IMG/VR virus record: IMGVR_UViG_3300025467_000083
Span: 1 to 22,104 of that record
From: a virus
Length of the DNA: 22,104 nucleotides
Reading direction: 5' to 3' (one strand)
Shown here: piece by piece, positions 15,101 to 20,677 of the stretch
Position numbering within the stretch: position 1 is the stretch's first letter
How the letters are laid out: each line of letters opens with the position of its first letter
Made by a program: the position numbers and the translations under genes
Notes under the pieces: model-generated
What the model was told of the DNA's origin: nothing
Database searches by the model: none
Seen by the model: only the letters and a program-made list of their open reading frames with translations

Positions 15101-17108
15101 TTATCTAAATAATTTGCCATTAACAGTTGGAATTGGAGGCGATGTAGTAATCAATTATACTACCAATCGGTTGGTTTTTATTACTACTCCGGTTGCTAAT
15201 CAAACGCTGTATATAACATCAATTGGATTTGGTGGCGCTAGTAGATCAGTTGCTCAAGCTTTTGTAGTTACAGGTGGCTCAGGGTATGCCATAGGAGATA
15301 CTATTAGTCTAGCAGCAGGTATGATGTTATCAACACCTATTGTGAAAGTTATAGATGTAGACAGCAATGGGGCTGTTATTTCAGTTTCTGTAACATCTGC
15401 TGGATTATATCCGCAGCTACCGGTTCAACCAGTAGTGCAGTCTGCTACATCAAATCACGGCTCAGGCGCAACATTTAATTTGTTATTCACAGATAATCTA
15501 CAATTATATACATACACAGGTGATGGTGTAGAAACCGATTATACTTTTCCAAATTTCAAATTTAATGTTACAGGAATAATGGTTGTAGTAAATGGTATAT
15601 TACAAGTTGCAGGTATAGGTAACGATTATTCATTCCTGTCTACTGGCATTCGGTTTAACGTTGCACCAGATTACGGGTCAACCATTATTATTGCAACATT
15701 TGATAATGATCAATTTTCTGCAGTAAAAGAGACTGTGATTACAGTATCTGATCCATCTGTGTTGACATATAGTCTTGCACAAGGTGCTGTTAGTACATCG
15801 CCGCAATATCAAACCACAATGGTTAGAAAGAATGGTAATTTAATGTCGCCGCCGTTGATGCAGATATTTGTAGGCAACGGCTCTACAACTAGTTTTAATA
15901 TTACTATTGATTTATCCGGAGCAATCTCTGGCTATCCTCAAGTGTATGTAAATGACATTTTATATAACACAGGATATACTATATCTAGCAATATTTTAAC
16001 TTTCACCAACCCCCCGATACTTGATGCGAACATTACAGTATTGTGTGTTACTTCTACTACAGAATATACGCTTTTTGATAATGTTATAAACTTTAATAAT
16101 AACATTATGTTGAACGATTTATTAGTGGTTACAACTTACAGTCAAGATATTGATTATGAATTCCGGACAGAAGAATTCGTAGAGAATATAAGTGGACAAT
16201 ATCAATTAACCAGTTGGCCTTATAATACATCTACAATACAAGTTTGGCGTGACGGCATATTACAAACTCCGCAATTAGACTATACACTACAGCCTGCATC
16301 ATACACAATAAGTTTGCAAACACCTGCTTATAGTGGATGGGGTGCGGTATGGAGTATTGAAGGTTGGGAACATGTTGGAAGTATAATAATCACATATATG
16401 CTTGGGTTGCCTGAGGCTCCGGCTATTTCATGGAGAACTACAACTGGTTGGGATGCTACTCTTTCAACATCAATCGATATAAAGAGAGAAACATCGCTGC
16501 TTAATAATGTGTATAACTTTAGTAACACTATAGAGATAGCCGATTTTACTGTTATTACAGCTCCTCAATTTGGTTCACCTGGATTGATCTATATTGACGC
16601 CGAGCTGATTAGTTTTACTGAGATACAGGTTGCTCCAACTATTGACAATCCTAATCGCGCATTTTTAGCTGGTATTGCTAGAGATAGACTGGGAACCAGC
16701 GGAGCCCCATTAACGCTGTATAACACTCTTTGGTACAACGGCGATGGCTCAAATATCTACTTTGCGACCGAATCTGCAACGCTGCCAATATCAACTTCAG
16801 TTTTTGTAGCAGGTGTTATTAAAGTTCAAACGGTTGACTATAACATTGTTAATAATCCCCCTGGACATGTAGGCAATTATGTAGTGTTTACTACTGCACC
16901 GGCAGTTGGAGTAAAAAATGTTCAAATAACAGCCCTAAATCAAATCAGCTATAATACTCAAGTTAGTCATATTAAGGGGGCAAATGTTATAGATGCAGGT
17001 ACAACTGTGCAGATACCCGGAGGGTATTCTTGGGTGCCAACACCAAATGGTCTGCAATATAGCTCTAGTGAACTAGCAATATTCCTTTTAGAGCATTCAG
17101 GTAGCTGA
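6150..17108 (+). CDS. Giant baseplate/tail structural protein (3652 aa) in the gp7 position
   Basis: This single frame spans half the window and starts inside the end of gene 6 (8-nt overlap). The N-terminus (residues about 10-140) has LPSYFQTDSLKKVF (17-30) and a 'FLDGYVG ... DFY-PEP ... YYSWSPPID ... NYYWLPNGP' series; I recall this layout in very large structural proteins of marine T4-like phages. A Trp/Pro-rich block at about 984-1140 (PHLCPWEMLGFS, AWVFGDGAPVESAW) looks like a conserved core. Around residues 2470-2580 lie FAMTNYVVSEQLQADWIFKT and SYINEAKPYH, also typical. The C-terminal third carries repeated small beta modules. Position after gp6 suggests a greatly extended gp7-like wedge protein, or a gp7/gp8 fusion; T4 gp7 is only 1032 aa. 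No signal peptide or membrane segment was seen. Structural role is secure; exact gp7 homology is inference. Confidence 0.85.
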   Translation: MANTNTSYIKRQPIELLPSYFQTDSLKKVFNATVNHLFQPESVEFLDGYVGHIPPWYNSATDFYIPEPDANRKNYQLDPTVVSNPYQNPELTNAMFYEDLIGQLAFQGALTNNHNRLFSQEYYSWSPPIDLDMFVNYTNYYWLPNGPDAIVLYNTTDLANTAVGKTSYSYVGTVLYISTGTTAVFTSDSPLVFTTGLKITPTHDLTTSLNDQELIIGGVGRSIQLINFTDNSSRSWSTNGWDLFAWDTAPLTQPLYITIARGSQDGNQWSTGNCWFHIDIIKLSNSFVVDLYSQQAFRPILQFDENIELYNYGNNNRGIITVVDTTNTDLLGTIVGQPSWEIQGIPLQSGMRILGLADTHANVAGKIFIVSITDTVVNGQTAPTIELTVDTFGCQGANANTGSPIHGDRATVQYGSLPLLQGEAPINCPANIYYNNGVWSATGQQQIGLEPPLFQLYDVNGNSLSDPSVYPNSSFAGSRVFSYATDPTQPVDPYIGQSLELDQFGDWIFDNNLATDVVTYVVNSTRVPYYGYLFSKIGTASTPTYIDSWYTAPQLSRQYIINEFVVTTPTSSFTIDQTPAIQEPNTLPPIFVYINKNQSETLLTNGVDYTVNGTVVTLTVPAQAGSIIEVASWNPVAPLTLTGYYQIPLNISANPNNLPITTVSRSQFLQQFTEIIENQTGITGPALGNNNYRDTAQQRGLGLSILQHRAPMLKLSLLNSVPLSNINLTTAPTDPMQAMQYAENSYTRFYNRFLRALFSIATQQGFSASSNESVCDPYNTALWISTALTQINVGKTLASPWANTGYGGVPGSYGLTQSTNPLYIPATATRLGITSAFYPIVYYDTAYITPLLTIQTHDGARIVMTDNQGSQLGTILHNQSSTSNPEQLSNPIAAAWLQFELNMFNNLPPTYSDSQAELVFDVTTYAPGRWRSSDYTAQEYLNLQRASFDKWVINSQVDYTSNTGYNAQDQFSFNYSTVFDPQGNPIPGHWQGIYRWFYDTDRPHLCPWEMLGFSQEPPWWTSQYGAAPYTNGNTAMWQDLTSGTIQQGPRAGTYAVWARPGLMSCIPVDSQGNLLPPVEARCAVSLPTVLSAQAAWVFGDGAPVESAWVHSQYYPFVEAMTGYLMKPAAFIEYTWDSLRTEEIYTDTTESQWIYTDTNSRRSSNQFYINRESPSSLVTGVMVPNESNLSYFASAGFQVWITEYVVSQGLNVTNYIGSMIRGGNVQLAHRMAGYVNASNFRGVVDSFGQLGYNSQIIPTENINVYLYRSTSTGIYVYSGVIVEKTSKGWLIYGYDPVSPFFTVIPSNTSGPKNNIVVGNEQVTEYTTGLNDTTKNVPYNTIMTTYQQVYDFLISYGRWLTSQGWVFDQYNTNVGTILDWAQSAKEYLLWAQGSWANGTILALSPSANSVQFYQSVGMIQYVNGIVSGTYPVVDRAGNPIQAQNINVLRDAGSITVQPNNSQGVYGLRLFTTTMEHAVFFDNLTEFGDVVYEPLYNLQQQRIKIYTYRANGWDGTIDAPGYIIIQGNTTVNGQTIVSNTWTMTNNFEKTASDFTRYFNIDEPKNYEVIQYGGVNTVTSTTTLGSIDNQNISNLSRHLIAYQPRNYLQNLLLDDSVEFQFYQGFIRQKGTLASVNALLRSSTVIPTSSTFNYYDEWMIRIGAYGATALNIDLEFILPQSLINNDPQWIRFFSATSNNPYSNVFDIVPNDPLIITAPPTYSTNIFGLRQTYAPNPATDVQTAGYVQLGETDWYATNTNELLSLYLTQSTTSNPLKSSDTVWQFITNNGSWMVWILAETTTQISYTIQSPVFGEPTTIVTTEPHGLLNGDICVIFGVSNVTEINDTYIIDGVTPTTFNIALSTFSSGSGGTIWVYRPMRFSNIFDRDTSAPPGGYVNGNLVYVDQGNVVSNAWTVYLYNNGQFIPFRQQPLQVNPSLLQSSQIYNLVTGVNLANVDYWDPVKGKIPGQAQQEINYSTDFDPAVYNSGDTSGYLVNPTLAWSSAQVGQVWWDLSQVRYIDYEQGDESYRLRTWGQIAPGTDVVVYEWVQSSIPPTDWATAVAKGAPILVGNNLLVPSGFVKDPYNWSQIVEYSAQNIPTTYYYFWVGNSGMPPSGIWRSLETLSISNFIKNPSLTNTPWYAAISTNSIILGNAKSLLNGNRVALKINYTSQINDSNIYSQWELIREGDPDSPINPIVWSKLKASLVTFDGLGNDVPDYHLNVYNKYGTLIRPRQTWFVDREGASKLFVNTFNSLIAASTTPIVYDATKTGWLLYFNKAESIPSQYTTTSTGTVVNWNYQVSNLAQRDGLIGAIVPGELILVDATVTTKNLWTIWEYTPTGNEIWSLTQQQAYNTANFWQYVNWYAAGYSSSDVPTATVATIGDLDALSNPTAGQLVEVSNGGDGNYQWYAYIGAVWKQVAQQNGSIEVLPSVYQWAETFGGFDGSPFDGAGTSLVFDPNPSFDQTAAVDFANIIDGIYAAIYPGPASIELNTLFFAMTNYVVSEQLQADWIFKTSNMVFTGFNQTLQQTPLLAVDNTQSILSYINEAKPYHAQIQEYINGYSTFDQGNMSVVDFDVPYSYLTANTPLSAVSPSNIVVSSSNLKGIEYYNTYNAWYQNYQPAVNKTAQAYIDPALVRHLATKIVFDRISTQSLVIGWGSSWSVFGWDNESAGINYGAQTRIEQFYTPSAGMIPNILSDLMQGVVYKGQTIGNLGFKANPGWDLGPWGGLLGWDANAEVVNAYLDQIIQGGQIPNYDVAIGDGVSVTFPLIKGAQNPNNLVVWSDSDLRMYGVDWIIPTFALSAYVIDGGVGYSVGDQINVVAGVGIIPVRLQVVAVQNGSITSVTILGKGSYNTVTPGPYQTVYPPLYPGLGSNAIIGINWDCSYIQFFNPPASSATPNVYILYVGTTFEPASDAESDSIYDGYQFVEPFIDDGHPEELYPMRVLDCLMMDTYSLKVGGRPIVSSRVYLTDGVTDQYDLLITPQSDQAVMVYLNNLPLTVGIGGDVVINYTTNRLVFITTPVANQTLYITSIGFGGASRSVAQAFVVTGGSGYAIGDTISLAAGMMLSTPIVKVIDVDSNGAVISVSVTSAGLYPQLPVQPVVQSATSNHGSGATFNLLFTDNLQLYTYTGDGVETDYTFPNFKFNVTGIMVVVNGILQVAGIGNDYSFLSTGIRFNVAPDYGSTIIIATFDNDQFSAVKETVITVSDPSVLTYSLAQGAVSTSPQYQTTMVRKNGNLMSPPLMQIFVGNGSTTSFNITIDLSGAISGYPQVYVNDILYNTGYTISSNILTFTNPPILDANITVLCVTSTTEYTLFDNVINFNNNIMLNDLLVVTTYSQDIDYEFRTEEFVENISGQYQLTSWPYNTSTIQVWRDGILQTPQLDYTLQPASYTISLQTPAYSGWGAVWSIEGWEHVGSIIITYMLGLPEAPAISWRTTTGWDATLSTSIDIKRETSLLNNVYNFSNTIEIADFTVITAPQFGSPGLIYIDAELISFTEIQVAPTIDNPNRAFLAGIARDRLGTSGAPLTLYNTLWYNGDGSNIYFATESATLPISTSVFVAGVIKVQTVDYNIVNNPPGHVGNYVVFTTAPAVGVKNVQITALNQISYNTQVSHIKGANVIDAGTTVQIPGGYSWVPTPNGLQYSSSELAIFLLEHSGS
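14406..16935 (+). repeat. Divergent tandem beta-module array in the C-terminus of the giant protein
   Basis: At least six copies share a pattern of G-D/N-G near the start, an aromatic-ended strand, a 'V-x-V-N/D-G/D' strand, 'D-Y' and a final 'I-x-F ... P ... I-x-I' hairpin. Approximate residues are 2753-2788, 2960-3028, 3120-3184, 3238-3302, 3347-3417 and 3528-3596; a lone copy lies at 588-634. Two G-G-x-G-Y-x-x-G-D loops (near 2799 and 3042) are interleaved. The copies differ too much at DNA level to be a simple nucleotide repeat, so they are old duplications. Confidence 0.6.
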
Positions 17109-17114
17109 TAAATA
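17107..17114 (+). promoter_or_regulatory. T4-type late promoter candidate, GATAAATA
   Basis: Seven of eight positions match TATAAATA. The box overlaps the TGA stop of the giant gene and ends 4 nt before the ATG of the 45-aa gene. A start site about 6 nt downstream would fall on or next to that ATG. Confidence 0.5.
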
Positions 17115-17118
17115 GAAG

Positions 17119-17256
17119 ATGACAAAAGAAACTGCAAAAACCCCTATAAATTCGTCTGACACGCAGAGAGACGAAGATCTCGGTATAATGATATACGGTA
17201 ATGTTAAAATACGTGACATTGATACAGGTAAGATCCTAGTAAACCAACGAGCATAG
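17119..17256 (+). CDS. Very small protein (45 aa) sharing the IRD motif of the 207-aa structural protein
   Basis: The frame reads ATG to TAG. Its second half, YGNVKIRDIDTGKILVNQRA, aligns by eye with residues near the start of the 207-aa protein at 17426 (IQGYIKIRDI ... VLLVSKK). The N-terminal half is hydrophilic (K, E, D, S, T). No clear Shine-Dalgarno is present; a late promoter box ends 4 nt upstream. It is either a real small gene carrying only the shared N-terminal module or a shortened relative of its neighbour. The tight packing (stop of one gene, promoter, start; then TAG-TAG-ATG) favours a real gene. No function is assigned. Confidence 0.55.
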   Translation: MTKETAKTPINSSDTQRDEDLGIMIYGNVKIRDIDTGKILVNQRA

Positions 17257-17259
17257 TAG

Positions 17260-17433
17260 ATGCCAAGCATACACAAAAATACTAATCATTTTAATAAAGA
17301 TTTTGGAATACTACCGTATCGATATAACTGCAAAGAAAATTGGGTATATTATCATCTATTATATAATTGTAAGGGCGGTTTTATTACTGTTAAATATGGC
17401 GTAGGAAACGGCGGAAGGGTTAAAAATGTTTGA
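17260..17433 (+). CDS. Small hypothetical protein (57 aa)
   Basis: The frame begins with ATG directly after two TAG codons and ends at a TGA that overlaps the first 8 nt of the next gene. The sequence is rich in Tyr, Asn, Lys and Gly, with YHLLYNCKGGFITVKYGVG (residues 31-49) the most structured-looking part and two cysteines at 24 and 36. It is not recognised. Ribosome entry may be by coupling to the upstream 45-aa gene, since only a weak GAG lies upstream. Without it, the 169 nt between its neighbours would be an unusually long gap for this operon. Confidence 0.5.
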   Translation: MPSIHKNTNHFNKDFGILPYRYNCKENWVYYHLLYNCKGGFITVKYGVGNGGRVKNV

Positions 17434-18049
17434 AGATGGATCAACAAATCGTATTCAAGGTTATATAAAAATTCGAGATATAACTGATCCTAATGATCCA
17501 GTATTATTAGTTTCCAAGAAAAACAGTATAAATTACGAGAACTTTTCAATCAGCTTGGCACAAACTATTGCCAACCGTCCAGATGGTTGGATTCAAAATA
17601 TGTGTTTTGGTAATGGTGCGGCAACCGTCAGCGGTACAGGAACTATTACGTACCTGCCTCCAAATGTTGTGGGCACATCTGCAGAGTTATACAACGAGAC
17701 ATATTTTCAATGCGTAGACGATCTTAGTCCACTTAATTCAAACCCATCGCAGAATTATATTACAACAGCGCATGTAACTGGTACTACATATAGCGATGTC
17801 ATTGTCACATGCACATTAGGATTAGGACAACCAGCCGGTCAAGAGGCATTTGATAACACTACTAATATAACAGGTACATATGTTTTTAACGAGCTTGGGT
17901 TAAAAGCTTACAATGCAACAGATGCAGCTAGTAATCCCCCAACAGATAAATTAGGTTTATTGTTGACACATGTGGTGTTTAGTCCAGTGCAAAAAAGCCT
18001 TAATAGACAAATTGAAATCGTATATACTATCAGGATTCAAACTGTATAA
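17426..18049 (+). CDS. Putative virion structural protein (207 aa), tail/fibre associated
   Basis: The N-terminus holds an IKIRDI strand (residues 13-18) and LLVSKKNSINYENFSISLAQ (28-47). I recall the pattern 'IRD ... V-L-V ... N-x-I-H/N-Y-E-N' from structural proteins of T4-like phages. The middle is Thr/Asn/Gly-rich beta structure with NETYFQCVDDL (89-99), and the C-terminus ends with a 'F-N-E-L-G-L-K-A' strand and LTHVVFSPVQKSLNRQIEIV (181-200). A good ribosome site, GGAAGGG, lies before the ATG. Its position between the giant baseplate gene and the fibre gene suggests a connector or fibre-attachment part of the baseplate. T4 has gp8-gp11 in this region, but I cannot equate it with any one of them. 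Confidence 0.75.
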   Translation: MFEDGSTNRIQGYIKIRDITDPNDPVLLVSKKNSINYENFSISLAQTIANRPDGWIQNMCFGNGAATVSGTGTITYLPPNVVGTSAELYNETYFQCVDDLSPLNSNPSQNYITTAHVTGTTYSDVIVTCTLGLGQPAGQEAFDNTTNITGTYVFNELGLKAYNATDAASNPPTDKLGLLLTHVVFSPVQKSLNRQIEIVYTIRIQTV

Positions 18050-18062
18050 ATATGGATAAATA
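18045..18062 (+). promoter_or_regulatory. Tandem T4-type late promoters: TATAAATA and GATAAATA
   Basis: An exact TATAAATA (18045-18052) overlaps the stop codon of the 207-aa gene, and a 7/8 copy (18055-18062) follows after 2 nt. They lie 27-44 nt before the ATG of the fibre gene, which has an AAGGG ribosome site. Two boxes could give strong or staggered starts for fibre genes, which are needed in more copies. Confidence 0.65.
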
Positions 18063-18088
18063 TACAATAATAGACAAGGGTAACATCA

Positions 18089-19318
18089 ATGGCCACTAAC
18101 ATTTATAATTACAATGGTACGTTAGCTACCACTATTGCAGACGGAGCAATTGATAATACTACATCTATTGCTATGCCTGGTAGAGGGTATTTAAATTACG
18201 GCGAACCAGTTAACCAAGATATGCTATGGATTATGCAAAACTTTGCAAATTCTAGCTCTCCTACAAACCCAACCACAGGTCAATTATGGTATAACACAGG
18301 TACAAATGTGTTAAGCGTATGGAGCGGAACTGCTTGGTTAGCGTCTAGTGGTGCATTGATTAGCGGTACAACTCCCGGCCCTGCTACAAGCCAAGGCGCA
18401 CTTTGGTTTAATAGTACTACGCAACAGTTATTTGTTTGGTCGGGCGCGGCTTGGATAGTTACAGGTCCATTAGGCAGCCCAGCCGGTCTTGATCCTGCAG
18501 GAAATACAGGTTGGCCAGGTTACAGTGCGCTAACAGCCGTTCGTATTACAGACTCTTCTAGTGCTGTTCATGCCGCCTGGGAACTTACAGTTGGTTCAGT
18601 GTTGTTAGCAATCATAAGTGGCACATCAACAGCATACACTCCATTACCAGCTATAAGCGGGTTTACATCAATACAGCCTGGTATCAATTTTAGTACAAAT
18701 GTTCCCAACGCCGGTGTAATAAGTACAAATGGATTTACAAATAATCAAAACAATCTTCCTGCAACAACTAATACATATAATTTAGGTAGTCCAACCGACG
18801 TTTTTGCCAACGTGTATGCTACAAATTTTATTGCTACCACAAGTGTACAGGTATCAGCGGGAACTATTACAGCTTCAGGTAATATTACAACCACTGCAGG
18901 AGTATTTTCTGGCAAGGCAACATCGGCAGAATATGCAGACGTTGCTGAACGATATGCAGCCGATATGCCGTTAGACCCAGGTACAGTTGTATGTTTAGGT
19001 GGTACTGCAGAAGTTACTGCATGTGTAACTATGGGAACTGATGATGTATTTGGTGTAGTTTCAACAGATCCTGCGTATCTGATGAATTCAACTGCAGGCG
19101 ATGATCGTACACATCCTGCTATAGCATTTCTAGGGCGTGTACCGTGTAAAGTAGCAGGTCCTGTTAAAAAGGGTCAACGATTAATGGCCAGCAGTGTATC
19201 AGGATGTGCATGTGCTTATGAAGCCAATTTTGGAATCCTTTCGATAATAGGCAGGTCGTTGGTTGACAAAGACACCTCAGGTATAGACACTATAGAAGTA
19301 GTAATAGGCAGGAATTAA
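18089..19318 (+). CDS. Tail-fibre-type protein (409 aa) with C-terminal maturation-like domain
   Basis: Residues 62-83 and 101-122 are two copies of a 'G-x-L-W-Y/F-N-x-x-T-x-x-L-x-V-W-S-G-x-A-W' repeat common in phage fibres. A Thr/Ser/Asn-rich shaft follows to about residue 270. From about 275 to the end is a conserved domain: SAEYADVAERYAAD, PGTVVCLGGTAEV, GVVSTDPAYLMN, FLGRVPCKVAGPVKKGQRL and a closing IEVVIGR. This resembles the C-terminal domains of phage fibres related to the Peptidase_G2 / intramolecular chaperone group, which help trimerise the shaft and may be cleaved off. Self-cleavage is not shown here. Start: ATG with AAGGG 8 nt upstream, after a tandem late promoter. It probably forms a receptor-contacting or short fibre. 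Confidence 0.8.
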   Translation: MATNIYNYNGTLATTIADGAIDNTTSIAMPGRGYLNYGEPVNQDMLWIMQNFANSSSPTNPTTGQLWYNTGTNVLSVWSGTAWLASSGALISGTTPGPATSQGALWFNSTTQQLFVWSGAAWIVTGPLGSPAGLDPAGNTGWPGYSALTAVRITDSSSAVHAAWELTVGSVLLAIISGTSTAYTPLPAISGFTSIQPGINFSTNVPNAGVISTNGFTNNQNNLPATTNTYNLGSPTDVFANVYATNFIATTSVQVSAGTITASGNITTTAGVFSGKATSAEYADVAERYAADMPLDPGTVVCLGGTAEVTACVTMGTDDVFGVVSTDPAYLMNSTAGDDRTHPAIAFLGRVPCKVAGPVKKGQRLMASSVSGCACAYEANFGILSIIGRSLVDKDTSGIDTIEVVIGRN

Positions 19319-19319
19319 T

Positions 19320-20264
19320 ATGACGTACGCCGTTGGCCAAACAATTGCAGCGGCCGATTATATGGGCTTCCGCGGTGCGGCAGCTCCTAATGTTGCCTAT
19401 CCATCTAGTTTGGCAGCCACAAATGCCGTAGCAGCACTAATTGGTGTTGGTTATGGTTCAAGAGGATATGGTCAAACATCAACAGTTATTCCTGCAGTAA
19501 CCACAGGGTCAGTAATCGCAGCCGCAGAATGGAATAATTTATATGCAGCTATGGCCAATATTAATACACAAACAGGCAGTGGGCTAACACTACCTGCAAA
19601 TGTATCAACAGGTCAAGTTATACAAGCACAAGACGGTACAAGCGGAAGACCAAATCTTCCAACTCTCATTTCAACATTAGATTCAAATAGATTAACCGCG
19701 GCTATTTCACAAGTTGCCGTTTCATCAGAATTAACCAGTGTTCGCACCACTTCTTGGACAACTTCAGTTACACATCAATTCACAATGACATTTGCTAGTG
19801 AAGATACTGCTAGGTATTTTTTTAATACAGGTGGTAACGCTTATCTATCTGGTAGCAGAACAGGTGGTTCTGCCACACACATAAATCAATCTATGACAGA
19901 CCTTTTAGCACAAATGGGAACGATTAAGGTAGGTGCAACAGCTACTACATATACCGGTTCAGGTGGTACTGCATATCCAATTGGTTATTATGGTCTAACA
20001 GGATCTTTCCAAACATTGTTTACACATTATGGTTCTACATATGGGTATACTACCATTAGCTACACAGTGCAAGCCAAAGTTACAGGCGTTGTCGGCTCAA
20101 ATGGCGGTAATGGTAATGTTGTCACGGTACAGGCTATATTTGCAACGCAGTTGTCAGGTCCTCAAGACGTTTTAGATGGCACTCTTACCAGTACTATACA
20201 GCAATTGAAGGCAGATGTGTTAACCGTTACTGCTCCAACGTGGGCTACCACTATATCACTTTAA
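19320..20264 (+). CDS. Putative virion structural / fibre protein (314 aa)
   Basis: The N-terminal part has three short repeats, GQTIAAADY (6-14), GSVIAAAEW (63-71) and GQVIQAQD (98-105), separated by Gly/Ala-rich linkers including VGYGSRGYGQ (43-52). After about residue 160 there is a separate domain, with ARYFFNTGG (164-172) and further Gly/Thr-rich beta strands, seen in tail proteins of other large phages as I recall. No enzyme motif was seen. AGGA lies 6 nt before the ATG, one nt after the stop of the fibre gene, so the two are translated together. It is likely a fibre or baseplate accessory part. The composition (Ala, Gly, Thr, few charges) is typical of virion proteins. Confidence 0.72.
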   Translation: MTYAVGQTIAAADYMGFRGAAAPNVAYPSSLAATNAVAALIGVGYGSRGYGQTSTVIPAVTTGSVIAAAEWNNLYAAMANINTQTGSGLTLPANVSTGQVIQAQDGTSGRPNLPTLISTLDSNRLTAAISQVAVSSELTSVRTTSWTTSVTHQFTMTFASEDTARYFFNTGGNAYLSGSRTGGSATHINQSMTDLLAQMGTIKVGATATTYTGSGGTAYPIGYYGLTGSFQTLFTHYGSTYGYTTISYTVQAKVTGVVGSNGGNGNVVTVQAIFATQLSGPQDVLDGTLTSTIQQLKADVLTVTAPTWATTISL

Positions 20265-20294
20265 TTTGTAATTATTTAAAAAAGCAGTAATAAT

Positions 20295-20313
20295 ATGGCA
20301 GGAGGTCTGCCAT
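20295..20313 (+). promoter_or_regulatory. Hairpin presenting the Shine-Dalgarno and enclosing the start codon
   Basis: ATGGCAG and CTGCCAT form a perfect 7-bp stem around a 5-nt GAGGT loop; a further U-G wobble pair is possible (20294 with 20314). The ribosome site AGGAGGT is split between the 5' arm and the loop, and the A and U of the start codon (20312-20314) are in the 3' arm. The structure could limit initiation of the 121-aa gene or serve as an operator for a translational repressor, as known for several T4 genes. Confidence 0.6.
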
Positions 20314-20677
20314 GGACGAAAAATTACAAAAAGCTCTTGATGCTTCAAATCATAGATTAAATCTTTTAAATTTAAAAGAAAATATCAAGATTAAGGTTGA
20401 TACGCTTATCACTTATGCAATTAACGGCGGGCTATTTAAAGCCACTCGCGAGCTTATAGTTTTTACAAAGTTAACGATAGATCTAGGTCATACGTCAGTT
20501 GTTTTAATAGATGAAAACGGCAATCCAATAGAAATTACGGATATTACTGCTTTCCACGCCGAGTTGTTAGACAGATATTTTCAAGCAACAAACTACTATA
20601 ATACAGAATATATTAAGATAAAAAAAATTAGATCTTCAACAGAATTATTTTCAGAAATTAGCAAGGAAGATAATTGA
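20312..20677 (+). CDS. Conserved-looking hypothetical protein (121 aa), possible fibre assembly helper
   Basis: The first 25 residues, beginning MDEKLQKALDASNHRLNLLN, are predicted helix; next come TLITYAINGGLFKATRELIV (32-51), a strand pair VVLIDENGNPIEITD (63-77) and a Tyr/Lys-rich helix (92-106). The mix of helix and a 'L-I/L-D-x-N-x-x-P-I-x-I' strand occurs in small phage proteins beside fibre genes, but I cannot name the family. The ribosome site is strong in sequence (AGGAGG, 6-7 nt spacing) but folded into a hairpin. The stop TGA shares its A with the ATG of the next gene (TGATG), so the two are probably coupled. A role as chaperone or accessory to the fibre genes is inference from position. 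Confidence 0.7.
   Translation: MDEKLQKALDASNHRLNLLNLKENIKIKVDTLITYAINGGLFKATRELIVFTKLTIDLGHTSVVLIDENGNPIEITDITAFHAELLDRYFQATNYYNTEYIKIKKIRSSTELFSEISKEDN

Noticed and set aside
20265-20290. A-rich stretch after the 314-aa gene as a terminator
   Set aside because: There is an A-run but no GC-rich stem before a T-run on the plus strand, and the downstream genes appear to belong to the same operon.
20674-20676. TTG as start of the first DxD paralogue
   Set aside because: It is directly followed by an ATG that overlaps the previous stop in the common TGATG arrangement; ATG is the simpler choice.
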